A DNA stretch of 64,000 bases from DAINPP01 sp036743375 (lineage in GTDB: Bacteria; Thermotogota; Thermotogae; MWEM01). The position numbers and the translations under genes are program-made. This document shows positions 38,445 to 46,234 of this stretch, one piece after another (position 1 is the stretch's first letter; each line of letters starts with the position of its first letter). The DNA lies in assembly GCA_036743375.1 (NCBI GenBank), contig DAINPP010000003.1, forward strand, positions 1 to 64,000, read 5' to 3'. The notes under the pieces were generated by a model that saw nothing but the letters and a program-made list of their open reading frames with translations, made no database searches and was not told where the DNA came from.

Positions 38445-39467
38445 GTGTCTATCAGTTTGAACATCCGTTCGGTATCGGAAATGGCAAAAGGACAGGGGGT
38501 AGACTCTGCCTTTAAAGAACAGGCTAAATTATTGAAGAAATCAGAGATTCTGGATGTTTATGTAAATGATAATAATATTCATGATATCGTTCATGCACAT
38601 ACATTTGACCTCGGTTCGAGATCCTTGCTGAAAAAATACAAGCACAGAGGTAAAAAAACAGTTATTTCATGCCATGTGATGCCTGATTCACTTGAAGGTT
38701 CTTTGAAGATCCCAGGTTTCATCATGAAATATCTTGTAAAATACATGATCGGTTTTTATTCTATGGCAGACAGACTCGTTGTTGTAAATTCTTTTTACAA
38801 GCAGGAACTGATACGACTCGGACTGCCGGAAAACAAGGTTTATTACATCCCCAATTACGTATCACGTGAAGTTTTCAAGCCCGTTGATGACATCAGAAAG
38901 CGGGAACTGAGAAAAGCATTTGATATCGGTCAGGATGAGTTTGTCGTTGTCGGTGCCGGACAGGTTCAGAAGCGAAAAGGAATTGACGATTTTATCAAAA
39001 CGGCTAAAAAATGCCCTCAATACAAGTTTATCTGGGTAGGTGGTTTTTCATTCGGTAAGATCACCGATGGCTATGAGAAATACAAGAAGATGATAGAAAA
39101 TCCCCCGGAAAATGTCATCTTCACCGGAATCGTAGACAGGGAAAAGGTAGCCGATTATTTTAACGCCTCAGATGTGCTTTTCCTACCTTCTTATCAGGAA
39201 TTGTTTCCAATGACCATATTAGAGGCCTGTAATTGCCAGTTACCACTTCTCGTAAGGGATATTGAACTTTATGAGGAAATCCTTTTCCGTAAATATATGT
39301 CCGGTAATAATTCCGATGATTTCACAAAAAAGCTCCATGAGTTATACTCAAATAAGGAACTTTTTAACAAGATAAAAGAGAAGTCTATAGAGATTTCCGA
39401 TTATTATTCCGAGAAGAACGTTATGAAGATCTGGGAAGATTTCTATACCGACTTACTTTCTGAGTAA
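38445..39467 (+). CDS. Family 4-type glycosyltransferase (GT-B fold)
   Basis: 340 residues from GTG 38445, behind AAGGAG at 38431-38436; TTG 38442 is an alternative. The N-terminal half has HAHTFDLGSRSLL and VVNSFYKQELIRLG. The C-terminal nucleotide-sugar lobe shows VGAGQVQKRKGIDDFI, FTGIVDREKVADYFNASDVLFLPSYQELFPMTILEA with the E-x7-E pair. It probably transfers a sugar to a membrane lipid or envelope glycan; acceptor unknown. Stand-alone gene with its own promoter and terminator. Confidence 0.9.
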   Translation: MSISLNIRSVSEMAKGQGVDSAFKEQAKLLKKSEILDVYVNDNNIHDIVHAHTFDLGSRSLLKKYKHRGKKTVISCHVMPDSLEGSLKIPGFIMKYLVKYMIGFYSMADRLVVVNSFYKQELIRLGLPENKVYYIPNYVSREVFKPVDDIRKRELRKAFDIGQDEFVVVGAGQVQKRKGIDDFIKTAKKCPQYKFIWVGGFSFGKITDGYEKYKKMIENPPENVIFTGIVDREKVADYFNASDVLFLPSYQELFPMTILEACNCQLPLLVRDIELYEEILFRKYMSGNNSDDFTKKLHELYSNKELFNKIKEKSIEISDYYSEKNVMKIWEDFYTDLLSE

Positions 39468-39471
39468 AAAG

Positions 39472-39493
39472 AGAGGCGTTAGCCTCTTTTTTT
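39472..39493. terminator. Bidirectional terminator between glycosyltransferase and MATE genes
   Basis: AGAGGC-GTTA-GCCTCT stem-loop flanked by an A-run on the left and a T-run on the right, so it can work for both convergent genes. Confidence 0.88.
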
Positions 39494-39495
39494 AT

Positions 39496-40836
39496 CTATT
39501 GCATATTTTCAACAACATTTTTCAGCCATTTTCCACCACGATAGCGTCTGATCAATATGATTAATTTCAACGTCTCCTCTACCATACACAAAGAGTAAAC
39601 GAGTGGGAAAGGAAGCCCTATGATTAGACCGGCTACCGCCGTCACGGGAATCCCTACAAGCCATAGACACCCCGCTTCTACCGCAAAGGAGAATTTGGTG
39701 TCTCCGCCCGCTCTCAAAAAACCCACGATAAACAACCCATTCATGATTTTTACAGGCGAATAGAGCATGGAAAGTCTCAGTAAAAGGATCGAAAGTGATT
39801 TTACTTTCGGTGTTACACTGAAAAGAGACACGAATTGTGGTGCAAACAGAATCATTGGAATCATCAGTATGAAAGCGATTAAAAGATCCAGTTTGATAAT
39901 CTTTTTTGAAATATGTTTTGCCTGTTCAAACGATGATTTCCCGAGCTCCTGACCGATTATGACAGCTGCGGCATTGGCAAGTGCAAGGACTACTGAAAAT
40001 GAAAATCTTTCTATACTGCTCATGATTCTTGTAGCCGCAAGGAGACTCGTCCCCATATAGCTGTATATGATCGAATACATGGAAAATCCGGTAGACCAGA
40101 ATAATTCATTGGCAACAGTGGGAAATGTGTATCTGAGAAATCGCTTAACAAAGTCTTTTGAAAGACTCGAAAAATGCTCTAAATGGACTCTTCCCGGTAG
40201 TTTCTTCCAATAAAGTATGATAAGGATTAAACTCATTTCTACCATTCTTGAAACAAGCGTACCTATACCCGCACCTCTGATTCCCATAGCTGGAAACCCG
40301 AAATGGCCAAAAATCAGTGAATAGTTCAACAACACATTCAACCCGATAGAAATAATACTGATGATCATAGGAATCACGGCATTTTCTGTATTTCTCAATA
40401 CAAACGAAATCGTCATCGTGATACCAAAGGCAAGAAAGCTGACACCGATTGCATTCAGATAACCGGCCCCCTGACTGATGACCTGCTGATCCGGAGAAAA
40501 GACCCTGAGTGTTTGTTCCGGAAAGAAAAATGCCAGAACAAAAAAGAAAACCGAAATGACAGTGGAGCAGATTAACATCAAGGCCGTTGTTCTGGAAATA
40601 TTGTACGTCTGTTTCGTGCCCCAGAATTGCGCTATGAATATGGACCCACCGGATACAAGTCCGAATGTTACCACGTTGAAGATAAAGAATAATTGATTGG
40701 ATAACCCGACAGCCGCTATGGATACCTCCCCAAGCTGTCCTATCATCAACATGTCAACGAAATTCATACTCGTCAGAATGATCTGCTGAATGGCAATCGG
40801 CAAAGCGATCTTAAAAAGTCTCTTGTATATATTCAT
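39496..40836 (-). CDS. MATE-family multidrug/cation antiporter
   Basis: 446 residues with 12 predicted hydrophobic helices in two pseudo-symmetric halves. Conserved MATE features: IALPIAIQQIILTSMNFVDMLMIGQLGEVSIAAVGLSNQ at the start, and RGAGIGTLVSRMVEM in the first half. It exports cationic compounds in exchange for Na+ or H+. The substrate cannot be read from sequence. Single gene on the minus strand. Confidence 0.92.
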   Translation of the reverse strand: MNIYKRLFKIALPIAIQQIILTSMNFVDMLMIGQLGEVSIAAVGLSNQLFFIFNVVTFGLVSGGSIFIAQFWGTKQTYNISRTTALMLICSTVISVFFFVLAFFFPEQTLRVFSPDQQVISQGAGYLNAIGVSFLAFGITMTISFVLRNTENAVIPMIISIISIGLNVLLNYSLIFGHFGFPAMGIRGAGIGTLVSRMVEMSLILIILYWKKLPGRVHLEHFSSLSKDFVKRFLRYTFPTVANELFWSTGFSMYSIIYSYMGTSLLAATRIMSSIERFSFSVVLALANAAAVIIGQELGKSSFEQAKHISKKIIKLDLLIAFILMIPMILFAPQFVSLFSVTPKVKSLSILLLRLSMLYSPVKIMNGLFIVGFLRAGGDTKFSFAVEAGCLWLVGIPVTAVAGLIIGLPFPLVYSLCMVEETLKLIILIRRYRGGKWLKNVVENMQ

Positions 40837-40985
40837 GTGAGGATTTTAACACATAAAATGAGGAATTACAAACAGTTTTACTTGAAATATAAATAACTCC
40901 ACCTGCAATTCTCTGAAAATGTTAAGGGAAATGTATTTCAATATATAGAATAATAAATTGAGAATGCTTATTGGAGTTGAATCAG

Positions 40986-41783
40986 TTGAAAGAGCTTGAA
41001 AAAGGTATCATCGTATTTGATAATCCCTATGGTGGATCGAATATAACGGCAATAACGACCGGAGAGGGGACATTGGTTGTAGACAGTTCGCTTTTTCCAT
41101 CGAAGGCCGCTGAAGTTGTCCTGTATATCAAGAGGCTTATGAAATCTGAAGTCATCATGTTGACCAATACGCATTATCACCCGGATCATTCGTTTGGGAA
41201 TTCCGGTATTAATGCACCGCTTCTCGCCTCGGAAAAGACCGAAGGATATCTTTCTATGATGAACCATGAGTATATAGATCAGGTTACGAAGAAAGATTCC
41301 GCTCTACTTGATGAGGATATAAAAATTGTCCACCCGGCGATCACATTCAAAAAAGAACACACTCTCACATTAGGGGATCTCAGGATAGAGTTTGAATTGG
41401 CAGGAGGACATACGCCTGATTCTACAATCATAAGAATTCCGGAGAGAAAAGTGATCATTCTCGGCGATCTTCTCGTCAGCGAATATCATCCTGAAATTGT
41501 TATGGACAGCAATGTGGAAAAATGGATTAAGATACTGAAGCAGTTAAAACGCGAAAAGGCAAAATGGTTTATCACCGGGCATGGAAAAGTTTGTAACAGA
41601 CTTGAAATCGACAGAATGATTTCATATCTTCAGAAAACCGCTGCATTAGGGGAGTTTGTCAATACCCCCGAAACCATAGTTGAAGCGTTGGGACAGGATT
41701 CAAATTTCAGGGATCGCAAAATGCAGTCATTGCTTATCGAAAATATAAAGGTCATCATGGAAAAGGCATCGTCATTTTCATAA
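40986..41783 (+). CDS. Metallo-beta-lactamase-fold hydrolase (second paralogue)
   Basis: 265 residues from TTG 40986, preceded by TTGGAG at 40971-40976; TTG 40971 is a possible longer start. Metal motif TNTHYHPDHSFGN (about residue 60), then GGHTPDSTII, ILGDLLVSEYHPE and ITGHGKV supplying further ligands. No signal peptide. It resembles general MBL hydrolases rather than true beta-lactamases. Last gene before the tRNA operon. Confidence 0.85.
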   Translation: MKELEKGIIVFDNPYGGSNITAITTGEGTLVVDSSLFPSKAAEVVLYIKRLMKSEVIMLTNTHYHPDHSFGNSGINAPLLASEKTEGYLSMMNHEYIDQVTKKDSALLDEDIKIVHPAITFKKEHTLTLGDLRIEFELAGGHTPDSTIIRIPERKVIILGDLLVSEYHPEIVMDSNVEKWIKILKQLKREKAKWFITGHGKVCNRLEIDRMISYLQKTAALGEFVNTPETIVEALGQDSNFRDRKMQSLLIENIKVIMEKASSFS

Positions 41784-41822
41784 ATTTATATCCATTTGTT
41801 TTCATAATTGTCTTATTCGGGC

Positions 41823-41851
41823 TTGCATTTTCCAAAAAAGTATGATAAAAT
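41823..41851 (+). promoter_or_regulatory. Promoter of the tRNA operon
   Basis: TTGCAT (41823-41828), a 17-nt spacer and TAAAAT (41846-41851) with an upstream TGA extension. The first tRNA begins 40 nt downstream. Confidence 0.75.
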
Positions 41852-41890
41852 CATTTCGCTTCGGGAGAGAGAAAGACTTCCGAGGTGGGA

Positions 41891-41966
41891 GAGCTGCTAG
41901 CTCAGTCGGTAGAGCACATGACTTTTAATCATGGGGCCGAGGGTTCAAGTCCCTCGCGGCTCACCA
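41891..41966 (+). tRNA. tRNA-Lys (anticodon TTT)
   Basis: Acceptor arms GAGCTGC and GCGGCTC pair (one G-U), D arm GCTC...GAGC, anticodon stem CATGA/TCATG with loop CTTTTAA (TTT), T arm GAGGG-TTCAAGT-CCCTC, discriminator A and an encoded CCA. Confidence 0.96.
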
Positions 41967-41979
41967 GAGGATGGGAAGC

Positions 41980-42063
41980 GCGAGTGTGGCGGAATTGGCA
42001 GACGCGCTGGACTTAGAATTCAGTGAGAATGATCTCGTATGGGTTCAACTCCCATCACTCGCA
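41980..42063 (+). tRNA. tRNA-Leu (anticodon TAG), no encoded CCA
   Basis: Acceptor GCGAGTG/CACTCGC, the class II D-loop AATTGGCAGACGC, anticodon stem CTGGA/TTCAG with loop CTTAGAA (TAG), a long variable arm (TGAGAATGATCTCGT), T arm ATGGG-TTCAACT-CCCAT. The discriminator A is followed by CAG, so CCA must be added by the nucleotidyltransferase. Confidence 0.95.
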
Positions 42064-42072
42064 CAGTTTTAT

Positions 42073-42147
42073 GCGGATGTGGCTCAGTGGTAGAGCATCT
42101 GCTTGCCAAGCAGAGGGTCGCGGGTTCGAATCCCGTCTTCCGCTCCA
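42073..42147 (+). tRNA. tRNA-Gly (anticodon GCC)
   Basis: D arm GCTC...GAGC, anticodon stem TCTGC/GCAGA with loop TTGCCAA (GCC), T arm GCGGG-TTCGAAT-CCCGT, discriminator T and encoded CCA. Acceptor arms GCGGATG/CTTCCGC contain a T-T mismatch at the sixth pair. Confidence 0.94.
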
Positions 42148-42151
42148 AAAG

Positions 42152-42187
42152 AAGGATGAATCGTATGATTCATCCTTTTCTTTTTTT
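42152..42187. terminator. Terminator of the tRNA operon, also usable by the convergent DUF4180 gene
   Basis: AAGGATGAATC-GTAT-GATTCATCCTT (11-bp stem) followed by TTCTTTTTTT on the plus strand. The minus side has a shorter TTCTTTT tail. Confidence 0.9.
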
Positions 42188-42189
42188 AT

Positions 42190-42543
42190 TTAGGTTTCCA
42201 GCCAGTTTATCGCCTCATTGAAATCGTAGAAGAAATTAATTCGGTTTCCCTTGTTTGTTTCCAGTACCATCTCTGAAAATCTTCCCTTATTTTTTTCCGG
42301 CGAAATCACAAAGGCCACTTTAAATTGATAAAGAATTAGCTTCTGAAGTAACTCTCCGGCAACCTTTGTTTTCAAATCAAAGAAGGCTTCTTCGAGATTA
42401 TTTTCACCGATCAGAATCTTTTCTATACGATTATAATAACAGTTTCCAAGCACATCGTTTAACTCATCCATGGATTTTATGATATGATCTTCCGGAAAGA
42501 TCGCATAACCATGCTTCTCATTAATCGTCAATCTGTCATACAT
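42190..42543 (-). CDS. DUF4180-family protein
   Basis: 117 residues. It matches the DUF4180 pattern as I recall it: an opening around GYAIFPEDHIIKSMDELNDVL, then EEAFFDLKTKVAGELLQKLILYQFKVAFVIS, and a close SEMVLETNKGNRINFF...EAINWL. The biochemical function of the family is unknown. Its ATG overlaps the PhzF-like stop (ATGTATGA), so it is the last gene of an MFS-PhzF-DUF4180 operon. Confidence 0.85.
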   Translation of the reverse strand: MYDRLTINEKHGYAIFPEDHIIKSMDELNDVLGNCYYNRIEKILIGENNLEEAFFDLKTKVAGELLQKLILYQFKVAFVISPEKNKGRFSEMVLETNKGNRINFFYDFNEAINWLET

Positions 42544-43360
42544 TTAGTATCCCCTCCAAAATCAAAACGGCTTCTCCCGTAAGCATTACTCTGTTTTCCT
42601 CTATATGTTCTACATTGATATACCCACCCCTGTTTGATGCCTGATAGCCTCTGACCGTAGATTTCCCAAGGCGCTCCGCCCAGAATGGCCCCAATAAGGT
42701 ATGTGCCGAACCCGTTACAGGATCTTCGTTAATCCCAAGCCACGGAACGAATACCCTGGAACAGAAGTCATAATCCTTTTCTTGACCATCTGATCGTGCA
42801 GTAACGATTAAGCCGTGCACTTCATACTCAAATTCCAGTTCTTTCAGTTTTGAAAAGTCAGGCTTTAATTCAACGACGGTCCGCTCTGTCTCAAACAGTA
42901 ATAAGAGAAAACCGCTGTTGTCTGAACGGAACAGCGAGAAACACTCTGAACAGTTTAAAGCCCGCTGAATATCGCAGATTTCTCTTTCGGTTTTCAAAGG
43001 TATTCTGGCAGGAAAATCAAGCATGATGTTTCCGTAATGGGCTTCCGCCTTTAGTTGACCGCTTTTCGTATCAAAGAGTATCTCACCCTGTAATCCGTAC
43101 TGTTTAAACAGGCAATGAGCAGCTGATAAGGTTGCATGACCACACAATGAGACTTCACATTCCGGCGTAAACCACCTCAGTTTAAACCTGTTCTCATCGG
43201 GCGTTTTTACAACAAAGGCCGTCTCAGACAGATTCATTTCCATGGCAATCTTCAGATATAGCTCATCAGAAAGCTCCTCTTCGAGAATACATACCGCTGC
43301 AGGATTCCCTCTGAAAGATTCGTTAGTAAAAGCATCAACCTGAAAAATCTTAATCCCCAT
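42536..43360 (-). CDS. PhzF-family isomerase-like protein
   Basis: 274 residues from ATG 43360; an ATG two codons earlier and a TTG at 43375 lie closer to or inside the GGAGG site. The family signature is clear: QVDAFTNESFRGNPAAVCIL, then EMNLSETAFV (catalytic-type Glu about 42), LRWFTPECEVSLCGHATLSAAH, and EDPVTGSAHTLLGPFWAERLGK in the second half. PhzF proteins are diaminopimelate-epimerase-fold isomerases; only a few have known substrates. It lies 28 nt after the MFS gene and shares its regulation. Confidence 0.9.
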   Translation of the reverse strand: MGIKIFQVDAFTNESFRGNPAAVCILEEELSDELYLKIAMEMNLSETAFVVKTPDENRFKLRWFTPECEVSLCGHATLSAAHCLFKQYGLQGEILFDTKSGQLKAEAHYGNIMLDFPARIPLKTEREICDIQRALNCSECFSLFRSDNSGFLLLLFETERTVVELKPDFSKLKELEFEYEVHGLIVTARSDGQEKDYDFCSRVFVPWLGINEDPVTGSAHTLLGPFWAERLGKSTVRGYQASNRGGYINVEHIEENRVMLTGEAVLILEGILNV

Positions 43361-43388
43361 AACCATCACCTCCAAGTGTTTTACTTTA

Positions 43389-44636
43389 TTATACAGCGAC
43401 CGCCTTTTTTCTTAAAAACCTTCGGATTACCAAAAAGGACGGGATCAATAGAACGAGAGAAATAACAACCAGTACCACAAAGGCACTGTAAAAAGAGGAT
43501 GTATCTGCTATCCAGCCAAAAAGGGGAAATACACAGATCATAGAAAGGCTGAACAACATACTGCCGATAGAGATGATCGTTGCTCGCTGATGGGAAGGAA
43601 TGTGTTTGTTCAGAAAACTGTTAAACGTCACATACATCCCCGACTCACCTACCATCGTTAACAGTAAAAACAGCAGTGACAAATCCGTAATACCTTTTAG
43701 CATCCCGAGCAAAGCCAGCCCTAATATTCCCGCAAAGATCATCAGAGCGAAGAAAAGAAATGGATATTGTGAAATCAACGACCACTTTCTCTTTCTGAGA
43801 ACTTTTTCTATTCGCCCTATATTCAACGTACTTACAGCGCATACAGCGGATCCTATTGATAAGTATAGCCCTACCCGAGAAACGGTATAGCCCTCACTGC
43901 GCCAGTAATTCTGAATATAGAAAAACACAACGGTTGCAAATGCCGAAAAGACCGTGGTAAACACTGTTAAAAACGCGATCTCTTTATTAGAAAACAACGT
44001 CCTAAAACTTTGAGTGGTATGTATGAAAAAGTTTTTCAGTGAATGTTCAGAATTCACAACCTTTTCTATGGGTGGTTCGTAGAACATCGTTGAAATAATC
44101 AGCGAGAAGATTCCAACGACAGCCGAACAAGTATAAGCCAGCATGAAACTTTCTTCTCCGAGGATACCGCCAATAAACAGTGAGAGAATAGATGCAATAT
44201 TGAACATCGCCTCATTTTTCCCAAGTACTCCCGTATAGCCTTTTTCCTGTTCAAGCGCCTTCAGTGAATCATACACAAGGGCCTCACCGGAACCGGAGTC
44301 AAGATTATATGAAAGGGCGGACAGGACAAATGACAGGGCAAAAAGCCAGAATGAATCCGAGAACATCAGGATAAATAATGAGCAGAGACTGATGATCATT
44401 CCGATCACTCGACTCAATTTTCTTCCCATCAGATCGGCCACAGCACCTGTCGGCACTTCCATCAGCAGCGAAGTAATATGAAAGATTCCTTCAAGGGCTC
44501 CGATTTCCAGCAGGGTCATCCCTTTGAAAGCAAGATACAGCATCCATAGCCCTCTCGTAAAATCCACACTCTTTATAAATGTAAAGAGGTAATTTATTGA
44601 TATATTATTTTTTAATTTTTTCTCTATCGACTTCAT
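43389..44636 (-). CDS. MFS-type efflux transporter under leader-peptide attenuation
   Basis: 415 residues from ATG 44636, whose ribosome site on the minus strand is GGAGGAAACC. About 12 hydrophobic helices. The MFS loop 2-3 motif is EVPTGAVADLMGRKLSRVIGM (about 61-81). Helix 5 and the central loop are typical of drug:H+ antiporters. A longer frame up to 44735 exists but would run through the attenuator hairpins and has no ribosome site. It belongs to the same broad family as the divergent transporter at 44972. The leader region strongly suggests induction by a translation inhibitor or related small molecule, but the substrate is unknown. Confidence 0.9.
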   Translation of the reverse strand: MKSIEKKLKNNISINYLFTFIKSVDFTRGLWMLYLAFKGMTLLEIGALEGIFHITSLLMEVPTGAVADLMGRKLSRVIGMIISLCSLFILMFSDSFWLFALSFVLSALSYNLDSGSGEALVYDSLKALEQEKGYTGVLGKNEAMFNIASILSLFIGGILGEESFMLAYTCSAVVGIFSLIISTMFYEPPIEKVVNSEHSLKNFFIHTTQSFRTLFSNKEIAFLTVFTTVFSAFATVVFFYIQNYWRSEGYTVSRVGLYLSIGSAVCAVSTLNIGRIEKVLRKRKWSLISQYPFLFFALMIFAGILGLALLGMLKGITDLSLLFLLLTMVGESGMYVTFNSFLNKHIPSHQRATIISIGSMLFSLSMICVFPLFGWIADTSSFYSAFVVLVVISLVLLIPSFLVIRRFLRKKAVAV

Positions 44637-44653
44637 GGTTTCCTCCAAAAAAT

Positions 44654-44727
44654 AAAGGCCACGGTATCCGCGAATCAATCGCAAAAAAAATTCAGACGAT
44701 CGTCTGATTTTCAATACCGTGGTCTTT
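44654..44727 (-). promoter_or_regulatory. Attenuator: terminator hairpin enclosed in a long-range outer stem
   Basis: On the minus-strand RNA, UCAGAC-GAUC-GUCUGA followed by AUUUUUUUU (plus 44683-44707) is an intrinsic terminator located before the MFS start codon. It is enclosed by an outer stem of 14 nt per arm with 13 pairs (44654-44667 with 44714-44727). A third copy of the stem hexamer (CGTCTG on the minus strand, plus 44771-44776) lies in the leader ORF and could pair with the terminator 5-prime arm as an antiterminator. Confidence 0.75.
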
Positions 44728-44759
44728 ATGTACAATTTATAATAAAATCAAATCATTTT

Positions 44760-44843
44760 CTACATGAAAGCAGACGGCACTATCCCAATACAGCTTTCAT
44801 CTATTCCTGAGATAACATGCCCAAACACGCATATTATAATCAT
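44760..44843 (-). CDS. 27-residue leader peptide of the MFS operon attenuator
   Basis: ATG 44843 to TAG 44760, sequence starting MIIICVFGHVISG and ending GIVPSAFM. AAGGAGG lies 11 nt upstream (44855-44861). The 3-prime part of the ORF forms its own hairpin (ATGAAAGC with GCTTTCAT; plus 44764-44771 and 44793-44800), so ribosome position on the ORF would decide RNA folding downstream. It resembles in layout, not in sequence, the leader peptides that control erm, tet(M) and ABC-F genes. Confidence 0.7.
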   Translation of the reverse strand: MIIICVFGHVISGIDESCIGIVPSAFM

Positions 44844-44901
44844 ATCGGGATCGCCCTCCTTAAATACAGAATATCAATGATAAATCACATCGACTGCTGA
44901 C

Positions 44902-44930
44902 ATGCTATCATAAATCAAATCCGTTGTCAA
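44902..44930 (-). promoter_or_regulatory. Consensus promoter of the MFS-PhzF-DUF4180 operon
   Basis: On the minus strand TTGACA (plus 44925-44930), 17 nt, then TAGCAT (plus 44902-44907) with a TGA extension. Predicted transcription start near 44895 gives a leader of about 260 nt. Confidence 0.85.
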
Positions 44931-44945
44931 CACTGTCCGTAAAAA

Positions 44946-44954
44946 TGTTATAAT
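44946..44954 (+). promoter_or_regulatory. Extended -10 promoter of the divergent MFS gene
   Basis: TGT-TATAAT. The best -35 (TTGTCA, 44924-44929, spacer 19) overlaps the -35 of the minus-strand promoter, so the two promoters probably compete. Confidence 0.65.
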
Positions 44955-44971
44955 CGTCTGTTTGCTTACAG

Positions 44972-46234
44972 GTGGTGATTGTTATCAGAAATGAAGTTGT
45001 CAAGCGTGACAAACAGTTCTACAAATTTGCAATGTACGGTTTTTTAAAAAATCTCAGATTCTTCGAACCCTTTATGATCCTCTTTCTGAAAGAACAGGGC
45101 TTTTCTTTCCTGAATATCGGTATACTTTTTACGATAAGAGAATTAACGACGAATATCACGGAGATCCCGACCGGTTTTCTTGCCGATCTTGTCGGGAGGA
45201 AACTGACGATGATCTTGTCAATGATTGCCTATATCATCTCATTCATCATCTTTTTCTTCACAAAGGACTTAATACTCTATATCCTTGCGATGCTCTTTTT
45301 CGGATTTGCGGAAGCCTTAAGATCTGGAACACACAAATCGCTGATTCTTAGTCATTTGAAATTGAACCATATAGAAGACCAGAAGGTAAAGTATTACGGT
45401 CTCACGAGAAGTTATTCTCAGAAAGGATCTGCGGTTAATTCCATCATTGCCGCTTCACTTGTGTTCTTCACAGGCAGCTACAGAATTGTCTTCCTTGCCG
45501 CAGTCGTTCCATACGTATTAAACCTCGTCAATCTGATGACCTATCCAAGTGAACTCGATAACGTCATCAGGGAAAGTCGAAAGAATAAAGCAACCTTTAA
45601 AGAATTATTTAAGCCACTACTCGAACTCGGAAAAATAAGCAATTTAAGAGTTTATTTGAATTCTTCCCTTTTCAGTGCGGTCTTTAAGTCTACCAAAGAC
45701 TATCTTCAACCGGTTCTTGAGGGCTTCGCCATATCGCTACCCCTTTTCATAACGATGGACTCAGAAAAGAAAACCGCTTTGATCCTCGGCATCACTTATT
45801 TTGTTATTTATATCCTGACCTCTTATTCCGCTCAATACTCTTATCTCGTGCTGAAAAAAGCCAAAAATCTAAGACACACACTGAATACCACTTTCATGGC
45901 CGGGATTCTGATCGTTCTGTTTGCCGGAATCTTTAATCTGATATCACTGGAGATCTGTTCTATCATCATGTTCCTGCTCATGTTCCTGCTTCAAAATCTG
46001 AGAAGACCGTTAAATGTCTCTCTCATCAGTGATATCATCCCTGAGGAAAAACTGTCAACCGGTTTGTCCATAGAATCTCAGCTGAGTACCTTGATGATCG
46101 CATTATTTTCTCCGATCATAGGATTTCTTATGGATAAGTTTGGTATTGGCTGGGGATTGATACTCTTTTCGATTGTAATCATCGTCATTTACCCGTTTAT
46201 CAAACTAAAAACAGAAGGTGATCAAGATAAATAA
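44972..46234 (+). CDS. MFS-family transporter
   Basis: 420 residues from GTG 44972 (GTG 44975 is an alternative; the ribosome site CAGGTGG is weak). About 12 hydrophobic helices. The conserved loop reads EIPTGFLADLVGRKLTMIL, closely paralleling the EVPTGAVADLMGRKL of the divergent transporter, so the two are paralogues. It overlaps the thioesterase gene by 17 nt. Substrate unknown; a lipid or drug is possible from its coupling to the thioesterase. Confidence 0.88.
   Translation: MVIVIRNEVVKRDKQFYKFAMYGFLKNLRFFEPFMILFLKEQGFSFLNIGILFTIRELTTNITEIPTGFLADLVGRKLTMILSMIAYIISFIIFFFTKDLILYILAMLFFGFAEALRSGTHKSLILSHLKLNHIEDQKVKYYGLTRSYSQKGSAVNSIIAASLVFFTGSYRIVFLAAVVPYVLNLVNLMTYPSELDNVIRESRKNKATFKELFKPLLELGKISNLRVYLNSSLFSAVFKSTKDYLQPVLEGFAISLPLFITMDSEKKTALILGITYFVIYILTSYSAQYSYLVLKKAKNLRHTLNTTFMAGILIVLFAGIFNLISLEICSIIMFLLMFLLQNLRRPLNVSLISDIIPEEKLSTGLSIESQLSTLMIALFSPIIGFLMDKFGIGWGLILFSIVIIVIYPFIKLKTEGDQDK

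Noticed and set aside
43389..44735. Longer reading frame of the minus-strand MFS gene starting at 44735
   Set aside because: The extra 33 codons run through the terminator and outer stem of the attenuator and have no ribosome site; ATG 44636 follows GGAGGAAACC.
44821..44843. Alternative 11-codon leader ORF from an ATG at about 44832 on the minus strand
   Set aside because: It lies farther from the AAGGAGG site than the 27-codon ORF and in another frame; the longer ORF fits the hairpin layout better.
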